Assembly: GCA_037576195.1 (NCBI GenBank)
Contig: CM075102.1
Location: 3,348,001 to 3,412,000, forward strand
Length of the DNA stretch: 64,000 bases
Direction of reading: 5' to 3'
From: Phytoseiulus persimilis
Lineage: Eukaryota; Arthropoda; Arachnida; Mesostigmata; Phytoseiidae
Shown: positions 10,201 to 21,166 of the stretch, piece after piece
Position numbering within the stretch: position 1 is the first letter of the stretch
Layout of the letters: each line of letters opens with the position of its first letter
Program-made: the position numbers and the translations under genes
The notes under the pieces: generated by a model
Told to the model about the DNA's origin: nothing
Seen by the model: only the letters and a program-made list of their open reading frames with translations
Databases searched by the model: none

Positions 10201-10900
10201 GCTGGTTCCGCTGCAAGTAGAGCTTCTTGAGGTTGCCGAGGTTCTCGAACGCTCGGTCGTCGATGTACCTCAGGTTGTTGTCGGACAGGTCCAGCTCCAG
10301 GAGCCCGTTCAGTTGGCAGTCGTCATTGAAGCCCATGTTGTTCATGTCAGCCAGAGAATTATGGGTTAGGTTGAGCGACTTCAGTGACTCCAGCTGACAG
10401 AACGGAGCCCGGGGGAAGGTGATGATATTGTTGTGCGCGAGGTCCAATCGCTCGAGGTTCTTGAGGAAGCGAAGAGCTCCGGGCGAGAGAGCCAGGGAGA
10501 TGGCGCCCCACTCGCCGTTGTACGTCCGGACGGTGAGGTTTTTGAGATCGTCGAGACCCGCGAACGCGAACTCGGGTAGCTCGCTCAGCTTGCAGCGTTC
10601 GATGTGCAGACTCCGCAGGTGCCGCAGTGTCTCGAAAGTCCCGTTCGCGAGTCGACTCTCGGTGAACAGGGCGTCGCAAACGACGCTCATCGCCCGCGTC
10701 GTGTCCGGATGGATGAGCGAGAAGTTGGTCGCGTCCGGCCCGGCCCTCAACGACGTGAATCTGCACGTCATCGCGAGCTCGGGCGCCCCGCTCGATAACG
10801 TCTGCCAATCGCAGTCTTCGGCGCTCACGTAACGGCATTGAACGGCCGTACATGCGATTGCCGCCAACAACGCAGTGGTGACCACGACACTTCGGTCCAT
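7241..10900 (-). CDS. long-type Toll receptor (Toll-6/Toll-7/Tollo/18-wheeler class)
   Basis: One uninterrupted 1219-codon frame. Order of parts: signal peptide (about 1-20); about 23 leucine-rich repeats (93-645); a cysteine cap (FFCDC at 668-672, to about 723); a cluster of nine cysteines in 729-753 (CHCCEFDACDC, CPDSCTCY), a hallmark of the long Tolls; five more repeats (781-905); a second cap (WSCDC, 912-916); a membrane segment (991-1016); a TIR domain (1043-1183). TIR box 1 is FDAFISY (1045-1051), box 2 is RDLPMSG (1083-1089), box 3 is FWEKL (1174-1178). The tail after TIR is only about 36 residues; the Drosophila members are longer (about 1,350-1,500 residues), mostly through long tails. 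The start ATG has A at -3 and G at +4, and an in-frame TAG lies 10 codons upstream. In flies these receptors act at the cell surface in epithelial patterning and some immune or neural signalling; the exact orthologue here is unresolved. Confidence 0.97.
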   Translation of the reverse strand: MDRSVVVTTALLAAIACTAVQCRYVSAEDCDWQTLSSGAPELAMTCRFTSLRAGPDATNFSLIHPDTTRAMSVVCDALFTESRLANGTFETLRHLRSLHIERCKLSELPEFAFAGLDDLKNLTVRTYNGEWGAISLALSPGALRFLKNLERLDLAHNNIITFPRAPFCQLESLKSLNLTHNSLADMNNMGFNDDCQLNGLLELDLSDNNLRYIDDRAFENLGNLKKLYLQRNQLAQLVETALSGLSRLQVLDMSNNRLNTLPPKVLQGSGDLKELYLQNNSIGLLSPATFRGLQQLVVLNLSDNQISSEWIAPETFADLIRLVVLHLSSNRLRHINATAFATQYSLQILHLDGNQIETIDDNAFAALYNLHTLILSGNRLKNLDAYTFNGLYVLSNLALDSNLLEELHPDTFRNCSSLQDLELSDNQLSQIPRGLQHLRFLRALDLSGNLIDDVSNLTSANLTNLHSLSLSKNRIGNMTRGTFAKFRSLRRLDLSRNQIAGLEHGIFDDAPALNTIQLQDNLLRDINGLFMNLGHLRLLNVSRNAITWFDYALVPPALKHLDLHSNEIEALGNYFEMEGTLHLKILDASYNKLREINAASLPHRVESVALSNNLVSVIHPFTFMNKANLTKVDLTYNRLQNIDINALRLKTTQDLSRLPEFRIADNPFFCDCAMEWMQKINELDESRQYPRIADLDRLECQLPFSRRRTKVPLLQANSSDFLCKYKSHCFALCHCCEFDACDCEMTCPDSCTCYADSTWNSNVVDCSFSNLNVIPVRVPMDVTELYLDGNDMPHLASHSFIGRKQLRVVYLNNSNVQAIRNRTFTGLANLQALHLDHNKITALHGFEFENLTTLRELYLSHNRLGSISNRTFSQLRSLRVLHLDNNYIVEFQVWSLSQNSPLAELRLGHNPWSCDCRFMESFYDWAQMFGANALQDASVTRCRRNDTLGPPLTLFNATACSYNRSNYGGGHKLPSDSKYLGKVFNDMQLEMLPIVGVATAAVVLFSIVVALVVVVAYRKDFRVWVYARYGVRLFERRREEPEKLFDAFISYCKKDESFVAQLLAPELECGGSTAPYRLCLRYRDLPMSGYVAEAITEAIECSRRSIVVLSEQFLRSEWCRFELKAAARDAQIRGTGGASLVVIVVDKGAMRLLDAEARLSLRKAPIIHWGEKRFWEKLRYALPDAQASTRKQQVTWPHGLPADATMNRYNVVNSAVKLV

Positions 10901-10961
10901 GATGATGATGGACTCTGCTTTGAATGCCTCCTACACGCTCAGCATCGGGACCGTTCAGTCT
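10901..10961 (-). other. predicted 5' UTR segment of Toll with splice acceptor
   Basis: Read on the minus strand, GTGTTTTTTTCTCCGATTCCAG is followed by 59 bases and then the Toll ATG. The AG is at 10960-10961. The pyrimidine-rich tract and CAG fit a 3' splice site, so the coding exon probably begins at 10959 and at least one noncoding first exon lies further right. I cannot identify the matching donor; several GTGAGT/GTAAGT strings exist on the minus strand between 14.4 and 21.2 kb. Confidence 0.55.
10931..10945 (-). promoter_or_regulatory. short upstream ORF in the Toll leader
   Basis: Within the predicted 5' UTR, ATG CTG AGC GTG TAG forms a four-codon upstream ORF that ends 30 bases before the Toll start, in the same frame. 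If present in the mRNA it could reduce translation of Toll. Its own start context is weak to moderate. Confidence 0.4.
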
Positions 10962-11023
10962 GGAATCGGAGAAAAAAACACGACCGTTAGGGTCTAGCGC
11001 TCACATTCGGGACACAGTCGGAG

Positions 11024-11040
11024 CAGGTGAGATACACCTG
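11024..11040. promoter_or_regulatory. inverted pair of CAGGTG E-boxes upstream of Toll
   Basis: CAGGTG, five bases, then CACCTG: two facing E-boxes of the type bound by Snail/ZEB repressors and some bHLH dimers, about 125 bp upstream of the Toll ATG. The left box also forms a good plus-strand splice donor (AGCAG/GTGAGA), so it could instead mark a divergent transcript. Confidence 0.3.
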
Positions 11041-11957
11041 AGCGCCGTTGCACAAAGCAGGCCGAGAGAAAACGCATCGAATAAATTCCGTTGGACTTTG
11101 ATTGCTCTGGCGGAAACCGCTCCACAAAACGATGGAGAGACGGATGGGAATGTAGCGGAGGAAAAAGCAAGCGAGGCGACGAGACAGGAAGAGATGTGAT
11201 CGTAAATTCGCGAATAGAAGACCAACAGCAGTAGAAGACCTATTTCCGATAGCCAGCTCCCTTTCACTTCGAAGGTGGTCTCTCGAAACGCGCTACCACC
11301 AGAAAAGCGGAATCAGAAACGTTATCTTAGCTACTCAAATTTTATTCCTCCGGCGGTGGTCTTCCGTTCCATTTTAGTTTGCTCTGTGGATTCGCCTGGA
11401 TTCTTTCGAACGCTTGAACAGACAGAATTCTTGATTGTTTCATTCGTTTTTATTAGTAGTCAATGATCGGTCGCTCCTGATGGCGCCTTGACACCGGTGG
11501 TCTGAACATGGAACGGCTTTTAGTATCGCGACGCGAACCTCAGCGTTGGTTGCACTTCGGGTTTCTGGAGTACTCTACATACTCAACATCGTTGTGAAGT
11601 CGGTCGCTCGGTCGGTCGGTCTTTCTGAACAAACAGTCGAACAAACGACCACCGAGTGTCTCTTGCGAGCGAGGCAGCCAGAGTTGATCCTGTTCTAATG
11701 GCTGTATTCTGTCGGTGGACGCAATTACTGCATCACGCCGCCAAGATTGGCGAACTGCTAACAGACGTCCTGTTCTCGCCGTGTTTTATGAGAACGAAGG
11801 GAGGAAGGAACGGACGGATCGACAACGATGAACACCCCCACGAGGTGTGGCATCCATTACGGGCTCGTCGAAGGTCCGCGTTCCTTCAGTGTTAGCTGCC
11901 TCTCTTTGTCCCTCCACGGAATACCACGGTGGATGTATCTTCGATGCGCGAAGAATT

Positions 11958-11976
11958 AGAGAGAGAGAGAGAGAGG
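11958..11976 (+). repeat. (AG)n dinucleotide repeat
   Basis: About nine AG units, continuing as an imperfect purine tract (GGGAGA). Confidence 0.9.
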
Positions 11977-12670
11977 GAGAACACCCCGAACCCTCCATTC
12001 CTCACTGTCGAGTTAGCGTTGGCATTCCGTCAACCGAACCCGAAAAATTCCATTCAAAACAAATCACGAACACAAACAACCGCTGGCTCTGCGCGAAATT
12101 TTCCCCCGTTCTGAATGAACCACACAGAGGCATGTGGACTCAACGGTCGGATGAATGGATGAATGAATTTTTCCCTAGACGATAATCCTCGGTTCCTCGA
12201 TTCCCCGACTCGATCAGTCGAGACCGCTCCGATCAAGTCGGAATGATGCGTTCGAGGCTGGAACAGAGCGGAGCTCGGCGGAGAATTCGGTTTTTGTTTT
12301 CGCTTCCTTTCGAATATGGCTGAGCGCCGCACTTCTCCGAAGCGGCATGCCATCGAGGAAACGCCCGGACCCTCTTAGCGCTCCACCCGTTGAAGTCGGA
12401 CGAACGTCTCGGATTCTTGTTGCACTGAGTGAGCTGCCGATCGACCGGCCTGACGATCGCAGCGCGCCTGGCCGCTCCGCGAGTCGACGCTCCAAACTTC
12501 GACTGGACTACGCCCGACCACTTGGTCGGGTTGGTTATTTAACGTAGACTGCCGCTGAGTGGGAGGTAGACTTTTTGTTTGAACTTTGAGAGTGAACCCT
12601 GTAAACATCGGGCCCGCACCACACGGCGCTCTGAAGCATCAATCGAACGGAATGGAAAGAAATCCTGACG

Positions 12671-12674
<4 letters not shown>

Positions 12675-12708
<34 letters not shown>
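12675..12708 (+). repeat. (CT)17 dinucleotide repeat
   Basis: Seventeen uninterrupted CT units, the longest dinucleotide array in the window. (GA)n/(CT)n arrays in arthropod regulatory DNA can bind GAGA-factor-like proteins; whether that applies here is unknown. Confidence 0.95.
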
Positions 12709-12728
12709 AATTCCCCTCACGCGATCGC

Positions 12729-12821
12729 ATGAAACTGAACGTCTATTCTTCAGCTGTTGTTGTTGTCGTTGGCCGTGGCGGCAGCCGCAGCGGCGGCGGT
12801 GGTGGTGCCAACAATGCTAAG
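12729..12821 (+). CDS. candidate first coding exon, doubtful
   Basis: ATG at 12729 opens 31 codons (MKLNVYSSAVVVVVGRGGS, then a glycine run, ending NNAK) that close exactly at AAG/GTGAGG, a good donor in phase 0. A second reading uses TATTCTTCAG (ending 12751) as an acceptor, giving a leucine/alanine-rich hydrophobic peptide (LLLLSLAVAAAAA) that would suit a signal sequence. The DNA is a GTT/GGC/GGT triplet-rich stretch, which tends to stay open in all frames. No partner exon was found. Confidence 0.15.
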
Positions 12822-15345
12822 GTGAGGCCCTTTGGGCCCGGCAATGAACCTTGATCATTCTCGCGGAATATAGATTCGGAGCAGGTTCCGAAGAAAAAAG
12901 AATTTCATCCCGAACGAGCCTCTATAAACTCAATTAGAACTCATTAACGTCCGGAACGGTCGGAGCCGCAAACAATTCGCTGTTTTCCTGACACGGCGCT
13001 TTCGCAGCCGCGGTCGCCGGACATCCACAGATTGTTTAGATCTTATAGTTGGTTCGTTGTTGGGCGTTCTGAGGCTATCGCCGGTGGTTTGCTCGCCTGA
13101 CCGACGCTCGTTCTGACTGTGATGTGTCGCGGAGGAATTTACTGCCGAGAGTAAAAGTGTCCCCTGCGATCGATCACGAGCTCCTCGAATACGCACAGAG
13201 CCGTTTACAACTTCGTCGAATCGCTCATCGGAAGAAGACGAACTGGAGATCTTTTTCGCGACGCCTTCCCTGACCAGACGACTCAGGCTGGCGATATCCA
13301 CGATGCAATCGAAGAACCCGACGAGCGAAGTGCCGTCAAAATCTCACGAGAAGACGAAGACGCTGAAGACGACGGCGAAGCGGCTTGACCAAAAATTGAG
13401 ACAAAATTTTCGTAAACGCCGCCGATCGCCGCATCTGGCGCACGGTGCGATTTAACAATTAAGCAATTGACTCTAGCAGCCGGACGAGGGCCGAGCCAGA
13501 CCGCCGAACCCGTTCTTCTGCTTCGTCCTCTTCTGATCACTGCGGCAGCGTCTGACGTTCAGACGATCATATCGGACGTGATTCTGTGCCGTGGCGGAGG
13601 CGTTTCAGTACCGCACTGCATCGCAATAAAGTATCGCCGGCAGCAGCGGGAAGAAGACCAATGAGAAGAAGCAAACAGAGCGAGTTGAAATCAAGAAAGA
13701 GAAAAACGGCAGAGGAAACCGTAGTCGCACACAGCTGGCAGGAATATTTGTCAAGATGACAAGTAAGTGTCCCGCAGCGCCGGCCGAGACCCGCCGCCGC
13801 CCGGCAAAGCTCGTCTTGTGGAACAGTGCGTTCGACACTACACGACGATCATCGCTTTTCGTTGTAGTCTGAGATACGCCTGTGAGTTTCCTCGGTTCGC
13901 GATAGCAACAGACTTCCTACAAGATTGGTAGGAAAGACGGTTCACCAGAGCTTCTCGAGCCCGCATTCGGAAATTTCGTGGACCGTTCGGCAAGAGTTCC
14001 CGGAAAACCGCCGACGAAGGAATATCTGGTGAGGACGAGAATGTGCCGCGACCGAACGCGGTATATCGAGGGAGAGAGATCGGGGAATCATCCTGGAAAG
14101 AGAGAGAACGAGACCCAGACGGGAGTCAACGTGTGCCGACGCGAGAGAGAGGGGAGAACCGAAAGGGGGAGAGGAGGAGAGGTGCGAATTGAGAGAGACA
14201 GAGAGGATAGTCCGGTCGAGGTAGTCTGTTTCCGCCGCTGTCTCTCTGCTGGCCCACTCTGCCAACCATCCATCCATTCATCTATCAGTCGACTCGCGAG
14301 CTGTTGAGGACGCGGTGTGTGGGTTTGTGAGTGTGAGAACTAGTCCATACGAGGACCGAGAATGGAAGAGCAGCGAATAGTCACGAACTCGTCCGCGAAC
14401 ACTCACTAGAACCAGTCGGGACAAACCACTGCCGCAGCCTTTTCAAAACCCATTCGTTTCCCGAAAAGAAAGCCCGAATCAGCCCTGTTTTGTTTCTGTT
14501 TGGTGTTGGTGATCGAGGTGTTTTCACGCGTTTTTGCCTTGCTGGGTGGTCTCGCCTCATAACGCGCATAACGGACGCGCCGGTCCGTTGGTATTCACTT
14601 TCATCTCGTTCTCCTTTCGGGAAAAAGAACTCACACCGACCGATCCCGTTTCCAGCGTTCTTGATAGAATCGAACGAAAGTGGACAGAGCAATCCGAAGA
14701 ATGAACGAAAGACCAACAGCGGCTGTCTGGGCGAGTGTGCACCGCTCGGAGCAAATCCGCGACTTCCGGCTCTCGACGACTCGTCTTTCTATTTCCCTGT
14801 TTTTTCTTCTCTCTAGAAATTCGGATACATTCTGAGCCTCTTCCGCACTCTTTAAGCGCTAGGACACACGCATCGTCCAGGCCGACACTCCGTTGATCGA
14901 GCCATCAGACCGTCAGCGGAGCGAGGGCGGGGATCGGTCCCTCGAACCCTTCCAGTAAACGGAATGCTCGGTTGAGCTCTACTGGTCAGGTGTTCGCGAA
15001 CTGACTGTCCGACTGATTCACTGGTCAATTCAATGAACACAGCAGACTTCGATTCGACGATCGCACGATTGGTTAACCAAGCCTCCGCGTCTCGGAGCCG
15101 ACAGCGAGGCTGTTCAACAGAGAAGGAGCAACGAAAAAAAGAAGACGCCCACACTGATGTTAACCAGAGCCCCGCTGGTCGAGCGGTCGGATGCCTGGCC
15201 GGCGCCTCCAACCCCACAGGTCACGACTCTCAGCCGGATCCCTGTGATGATCAGCAGCACTCGATGAGGCGTCCGCTGAAGCCGTCCAGACTCCCGGCTT
15301 TGTCAGGAGTCACAAATTAGGCAGAACCGACGAGCCAGAACGAAT

Positions 15346-15367
15346 CCCCCCCCCCCCCCCCCCCCCC
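15346..15367 (+). repeat. poly-C run, 22 nt
   Basis: Uninterrupted run of 22 C, continuing as ACCCC. One of three C/G runs of at least 22 nt in this window. Confidence 0.95.
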
Positions 15368-18305
15368 ACCCCTAAACAAGGACCCGGAGCTTCCGAAGGT
15401 CAATCGTATCTTCGAATTTTCTTTCCGCGGCGTCCTCCTCCCTTTTTCGTTGCGGTTTCTCGTCCCTCTGATCCCCTCCACAGTACACTCAATCACCAAT
15501 TGCCGGTGCATTCCTTCTTCCGGACGTGGGATTGAGATTTCTGCGCGGACAGCAGTGATAGTGACCGAAAATTATGAATAACGAGCCTTGCGGCGAGCAC
15601 TGCCGATGGCAGTGCGCGGGATACTCGATGGGCGTGCCGGCATCTTTCAAGTGCAGCGTCTGGTAGTGCTCCGTCGTTGTCGTCTATCGCTCAAGTGCGG
15701 TTGCGCGATCGCTCCAGAACCCGCGTCGGTACACGCGTCCTTATTCCGCCATCGACCGCGGTGTCGTCGTTGATGTCGTCTTCGCCGAAAGCCCTCACGC
15801 GCCGTATCGACAGAGGCAACGGGCTTCCGTAAGCACGTCCAGGGCTCGGGAGCGGTCTAATGGACCCGATCTTACGTTCCTCTGTCTCTGTGCCCAGCCC
15901 AACCCTCGAGAGGGAACGAGCGTCGCACTTGATAGCGCAATCCGAGCCGGCGCAGGCAACACCACGTCTCTCTGTTCGCAACGTCCTTCAGCCGCGCACA
16001 ACAGGCAGGCGGCCGACCGGCCGGCCAGACGGCCAGCTCAACCCAAGTGGATTAGTTCTTTTTTTCCTTCTGCCGGTGACGCTCATTGCGACACAAGAAG
16101 CAGCTTCTCAGGCGCGCGAACCCAGTAGAGGACTCACCCGGCTGGGGCTTGGACTTTGGTCGCCGCGAGAGCAGCAAGCACATGCAAAGAACATGTGAAA
16201 AGAATGTGCCACTCGAAATGACAACCAGCCACCAGCAACCCTGGGTGTGGGCTCGGAGCTGATTCGGCACAAAGTCTCGAGTGGCCGAGTGAGTGAGCCA
16301 CCTTAAGGCTCAAAATCAGCCAAGCGTCCCCCATCACTAGAAGGGCCATGGCTCCGTTAGCTTCCTTCCTGAAAAGCTGCCGAGAGTCACACAAGAAGTA
16401 TGAATCACGTCCCGCGTTGAAACCAACCAGGAATGATCAATACCGACCTCTGCGCGTTTTCCGCTCGGCTGCGTTCTACTATTTCCACCACTTTTTCCGA
16501 CCACCTCGTCTGTTCCCCACCGTTTGGCAGTGGTTCCCGAGTGTTATTCACCCGTTCTGGTCGGAACTCGCTCTCGCGTCAACACCCGCGTTCCTTGCCT
16601 GCATGCAGCAGCGGTGGCCGCAGCTGCGGCAAGACCGATGGTCAGAACACCTAAGACTAACCCCCGCTGCCGCCAAAAACACCACGTGGCAAGATAATGG
16701 ACTCTGATACTGTTCATAAGAACGGATGACGCTACTGATGGCACCGCTGGCCTCGCATCGAACGACTCGTGGCTGGAAAAACGCCGAGAGAACTTTTTTC
16801 CAGCTTTGTTTGCATACATTCCCTACGTGAGCTTGGGCATATTCCCTGTGGTGACTAAAATCACCACGCATGTCCGGATCTTTTCCTGTTTTCACGGCTC
16901 CCTCCTTTCCGCTAACTGTGGAGACAGCGAGTCATTGCTAGTTCGAATCCCTTATTTCGCTACTTCTGTTCTCGTTTGAGCTCGAGATCGAAACGCTCCG
17001 TGCTCCCTCGTCCCGCTGCCTTGAAGTACTCTTGACGAGCCGAAATAGTTCTGCCGGTACTCTAGGAAAAAGATCTTCATCGAGGCTCGAGCTGGAAAGA
17101 TGTTCCCATCCGATGGGAAACTTCGTCGACTCCAGGAGGCATCTGGAGGGCGCTTCGGAGGGGTTCCGACGAGACAGGGGAGGGGTGACGACCGACCAGG
17201 CAGAAAACTCGACGGAGAATCGTAACCATTCTCCAACGCCATTTGTCACGTAGGTTCTCGTCGTCGTCAAAAGCGCTGTGACAACTTGTTCCACCGACGG
17301 CGAAGACGGCGGAAGCAGAAATTAGATCCCTTTCAAATCTCCTTTGTTCGATGTTCATTTCAGCGAATGCGACGTTTCGACCAACCGAACCCCCGCGCGA
17401 CGACGAAAACCAGGAACGAAGGATTTTGCGGAACAGAGGGAGAGGGGGAGAGAGGGGGAAACCGAAACTCTACGAGAAAGATTAGCTCCCCGCCTCCCAA
17501 TAAGAACTAGGTTCTGTATTGAACAAGTCGCATGTCGACGCCTTTCCTCGGAACAAGTCTCGGTTGATCGGCTACGAGCGAGGGAAGAAATGAAAGGAAC
17601 CCTTACGTGTTTTAATTTCGTTCCGAACATCAAGAACGTCGACGAGTCGCATGCGGCGTGGGCCCAACGTGCGCAGATTGCGAAATCGCGACAGCGGGGC
17701 GTCACGAACACACTGGGCGGGGGTCCGAACCGTCCGGAAACAGTTCCGCCGAATATCAGGGAATCTGAGCCTGGCCGAGGAAAGCTGGAGGACCCTGTGA
17801 CCGACGTTCGACCAAAGAGGCTTGGCAAGCTGTCAGTGAGCGAGTCTATTGTTAATAGTTGTCCCGCAATGCCACCATCACTTGTGACCGTTTTGACGTC
17901 GTCGAGTTCTCTAATCGTGAGAGCGAGCCGACTGACTGACCAACGGAGCGGCCAAGCACCACCGAGCGAAGTTCAGTGAAGAAAGCCGGTGAGGTCCCTC
18001 ACGGAAACCGCGAAGACGCGACGAAAGGCTGCACAAGTGCGAGAGCTTTGCTTCTGCTGCTGCATCGCTGATGACAGACTATTAGCAGCCACAGACGAAG
18101 ACGAAGTAGTTTTGCAGAAGAAACCAAAGAACGACGATGATGACGAAGAGAGAAAATGCCATTTGTGGTCTGCGATGGTGGACTTCTGTCGCGTTATGTA
18201 ACGGCCGCCTTCGGCTACGGTAGCCGCGACATAGAAGACAGAGGCCCCGCCGTCCCGAAGGGTTACGCCGCCGCTTCGCAGGCACTACCCTTGTCCTGCG
18301 CTTCG

Positions 18306-18329
18306 CCCATCGCTCATGAGGGCGATGGG
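18306..18329. repeat. 8-bp inverted repeat followed by a T-rich tract
   Basis: CCCATCGC and GCGATGGG are perfect complements around an 8-base centre containing the palindrome TCATGA. On the plus strand the hairpin is followed by TTTTCACTTTTTT. Function unknown. Confidence 0.7.
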
Positions 18330-18798
18330 ATTTTCACTTTTTTCTGATCGAATCTTCGACCGTTTTGATTCCTTCCCTCGCCACCTCTCTTTCGAGGGGC
18401 ATCAAAATGCGCGATGACGATTCTCGAATGGTCGGATTAATCGCATTCTTCAGTGAGTAAGGTAGGCACTCGAGACGCGCATTCCGTTAGCGATTTAAAT
18501 CCGACTGTCGTTTACGGCTTCTCAACGAAATCGACCTTCGAAACAACAGCTCGCTGACCGACTCGACCACGACTCCGATACCGAAACGATTCCGCGCGGA
18601 GAGCTCGGAAAAACCCGGAGGTCTCCGGCGCGGTCTGTGTCTCAGCGGACGAGAGCTCATCAGGGTCTGCAGATCACAGTTCTGGCGCAACTCCCGCTTG
18701 CAGCCTGTACTGACGAGCCGAAAAAGTGAAATCGAAAGCGTAACACGTTTGTGTTTGATCTCAAGTTTGCGTGGCTCGAGTGTTGTTTGTTGCCTTCG

Positions 18799-18816
18799 GC
18801 GCCGTCGAGACGGCGC
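18799..18816. repeat. 8-bp inverted repeat with 2-base loop
   Basis: GCGCCGTC-GA-GACGGCGC. This near-perfect GC-rich palindrome would extrude readily or act as a dimer-binding site. It lies about 0.5 kb from the hairpin at 18306. Confidence 0.7.
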
Positions 18817-20724
18817 GTGATGGGAGAGTTTAGTTTCCGCTTGGATCATCGGACCACTTTGAGAACGGAAGGGATTTGGTTCTCATCGCCACCGCCGTCG
18901 TCGTCGTCGTTTCAGTCTGTGTAGCGATCACGATCTACGGCAAAAACATGAACGCCTTTCCAGCCGAACACTCCTCGACTTTTTCGTCCGCCGGCTCGAT
19001 TCACTCATTTATCCGGCGCGTTCACGGGAACTGAATGAAACGGCAGTTTTCTTTCTTCCTCTTCTCATCCAGTCCCGTTTCGGAATGGTTCACATAAAGT
19101 TTTTTTTTTCCGGGGACTGGCACCCGCCCCCACCGATCGTCGCCGACTTTCCTTCCTAATCCGTACATTTATCCGCCGATCTACCGGACGATTTTCATGT
19201 ATCTCTCAAAGTATCCATTTGTCTGCGCCGACGACCAGACGAAAACAGCGATGGATGCCATAATTCTAGTTGTTCGTTGCCTTCGGTCCGCTTCGGATCG
19301 CTTGTCGGTTGGCAGCGCAACCGAACCGAACGAAAGACCAGCTGACTCGGTCAGAAGTAGTGTCCGTCGTTCTGTCAGAAGACCTCAGCCCGCTCTTCGG
19401 TTTGAAGACGTCCATTGTTGTTGTGGCGGTCGTTGCGGCGGCCGAAAAAAAAGCGAACGGCAGGCGAACCGACCGTCCGACCGGACAAACAGCCAGCACA
19501 AGCGCGTCCCTTGTAGACTCATCAACAGATCGCGGATGGTAATCAATTGAATTTTGACTCACGACTCGGAGGCCTCTGTTCGCGACTTCGCCGTTTTTTT
19601 CGTCGTCGCTGACCTAGCTAACTAGCTCGCTCAGTAAACGCCGCTGCTTAGACAGAGCCCGCCGCGAAAATTCCATTGTTGAGCGATAATTTATCCTTCA
19701 ACAGCAATTTTGTGCATCGATGGAGTCCCCCCGGATCCAAATCGACGGATTCCGGGGATCATAGCGAGCATCCGGAAATCCGCCGTTGAGAAATTTAACG
19801 GTTTTCACGGTTCCAAAAGCCTCGGCGCGAGGCTATCCGTTCGGATACGTGGAAAGTGTTCGGTTCAGACGTTCTCCGGAGGCAAAGTGCGAGCTGATTG
19901 AGTCCGCGTCAGATTCGCTTCGATCGTCTCCAACCCCAGCGAAGGGTAGAGGTCGAACGCATCAACCAACGAGATCATTTCGGAATTCGGTGCCGGGAAA
20001 CCGAACCTCATTTTCATTCGGCCCCGGAGACGGCAATGAGCCTGTTTTCTTCTTCTCTCTCGGTGAGAGGCTTTCAGAGAGCGTGTCTTTGTCTCGTAAT
20101 TGCCAGGGGTTGGGGCTACCTGACCGGGTATATCCTCGGGAAGCTCGGACGACCAGCAATATAGATGGTGAACTGCCCCAACTACTCATACAAACAGCAC
20201 GAAGAGAGGCGCCGTTCCCATGAGTCGTTTCACCCCTGATCGCCACCACCATGACCTACGTTTTTTTTTGTTGATGCCGCTGGTGCCGTCTCTTGCTGCG
20301 CCCGGCAGACGAACAGCGACGTCGACGACGACGACGAAGAAGACGTGAGGAAGGCGGCGGCGGGAACTCCAACGACCGAAGGAGCACAAATCGCGTAAAA
20401 CAAAACCGAAAACAAAATCTGGAATTCGGCACCGGCAGTCTTAACCCCAGCTCGACCGACAAGAAACTCCGACGGACGCACCGGCCGACTGACTTCGCAG
20501 TTGTCCAGAACAGCTTCTGACCGGAGCCAATTAAGTCAGTCAGGCCGACAGTCGCACGACGTAAATTTCGTTCCGTTTCGTTCAGACGAACACGAGCGTG
20601 ACGCCCTCACCGCACACAGAGTTATCCCGTTCCGAGCTGAAGACGCCCCGAGTCCTCCTAATGTGAATTGTCGATCTTTCGGCGTGAAATTCCTCCACGT
20701 CCTCATTGGACACGGACTCGAGCG

Positions 20725-21114
20725 ATGTTCCTCTGGCTGGTCGGCGTTTATTATGAGACGGGAGAGAGCGCGGCGTCTCAATTTTTCTTCTGTCCTGTCG
20801 GGCATATGCGCGAGCGAGAGCCAAGAGAAAACCGTATGAGAAAAAAACACGCCACAGACTCGCGGGAAGTCACAGCAGATAAGATTCCGAAGTCAAGCAA
20901 AATGGCTGCGGCCGGCTTACCATCGACAAGGAGCAACATCGGAGTAACGAACGGAGACGGCGCAGCGCCGAAAAAACGCCCGGCCGAGCGAGCGAGCGCG
21001 AACGAACGACCAGGCAGCCGAGCAAGCCAACCACGAGAGATAACCCTCAACGTCGTGAGGGAGGCCTGTGACATCATTAGAAACGGCATCGTCATCCGAG
21101 GCAGAGAGCCATAA
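20725..21114 (+). CDS. open reading frame of unknown function
   Basis: ATG at 20725 has G at -3 and opens 129 codons to TAA at 21112-21114. Over the longer open frame from 20668, about a third of codons start with G, clearly above background. The product would begin with a short hydrophobic stretch (MFLWLVGVYY), continue as a basic, Ala/Glu/Arg-rich middle (GAAPKKRPAERASANE) and end in a mixed segment (ITLNVVREACDIIRNG). The opposite strand is open over the same bases, and GAGCGAGC-type repeats inflate the open length. No splice or poly(A) support. Not recognised. Confidence 0.18.
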   Translation: MFLWLVGVYYETGESAASQFFFCPVGHMREREPRENRMRKKHATDSREVTADKIPKSSKMAAAGLPSTRSNIGVTNGDGAAPKKRPAERASANERPGSRASQPREITLNVVREACDIIRNGIVIRGREP

Positions 21115-21148
21115 ATCTTTTCGAACTTCAAAGATGGTTTGATAGCAA

Positions 21149-21166
21149 ACACACACACACACACAC
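21149..21166 (+). repeat. (AC)9 dinucleotide repeat
   Basis: Nine AC units, followed by TTACAAACACAC. Confidence 0.9.

Noticed and set aside
9296..10369. A 357-codon open frame on the plus strand inside the Toll gene
   Set aside because: Same antisense register and same explanation as 7718-9073; no independent signal.
16930..16970. AGTTCGAATCCC resembling a tRNA T-loop
   Set aside because: Flanking bases do not form a T stem, and no matching acceptor stem is found within 80 bases.
17344..17979. 211-codon plus-strand frame
   Set aside because: Starts amid purine-rich low-complexity DNA; 157 codons are open on the reverse strand too; no framing signals.
19970..19995. GAGATCATTT resembling the bantam microRNA seed
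   Set aside because: Identity ends after the seed, and no hairpin arm is visible in the flanks.
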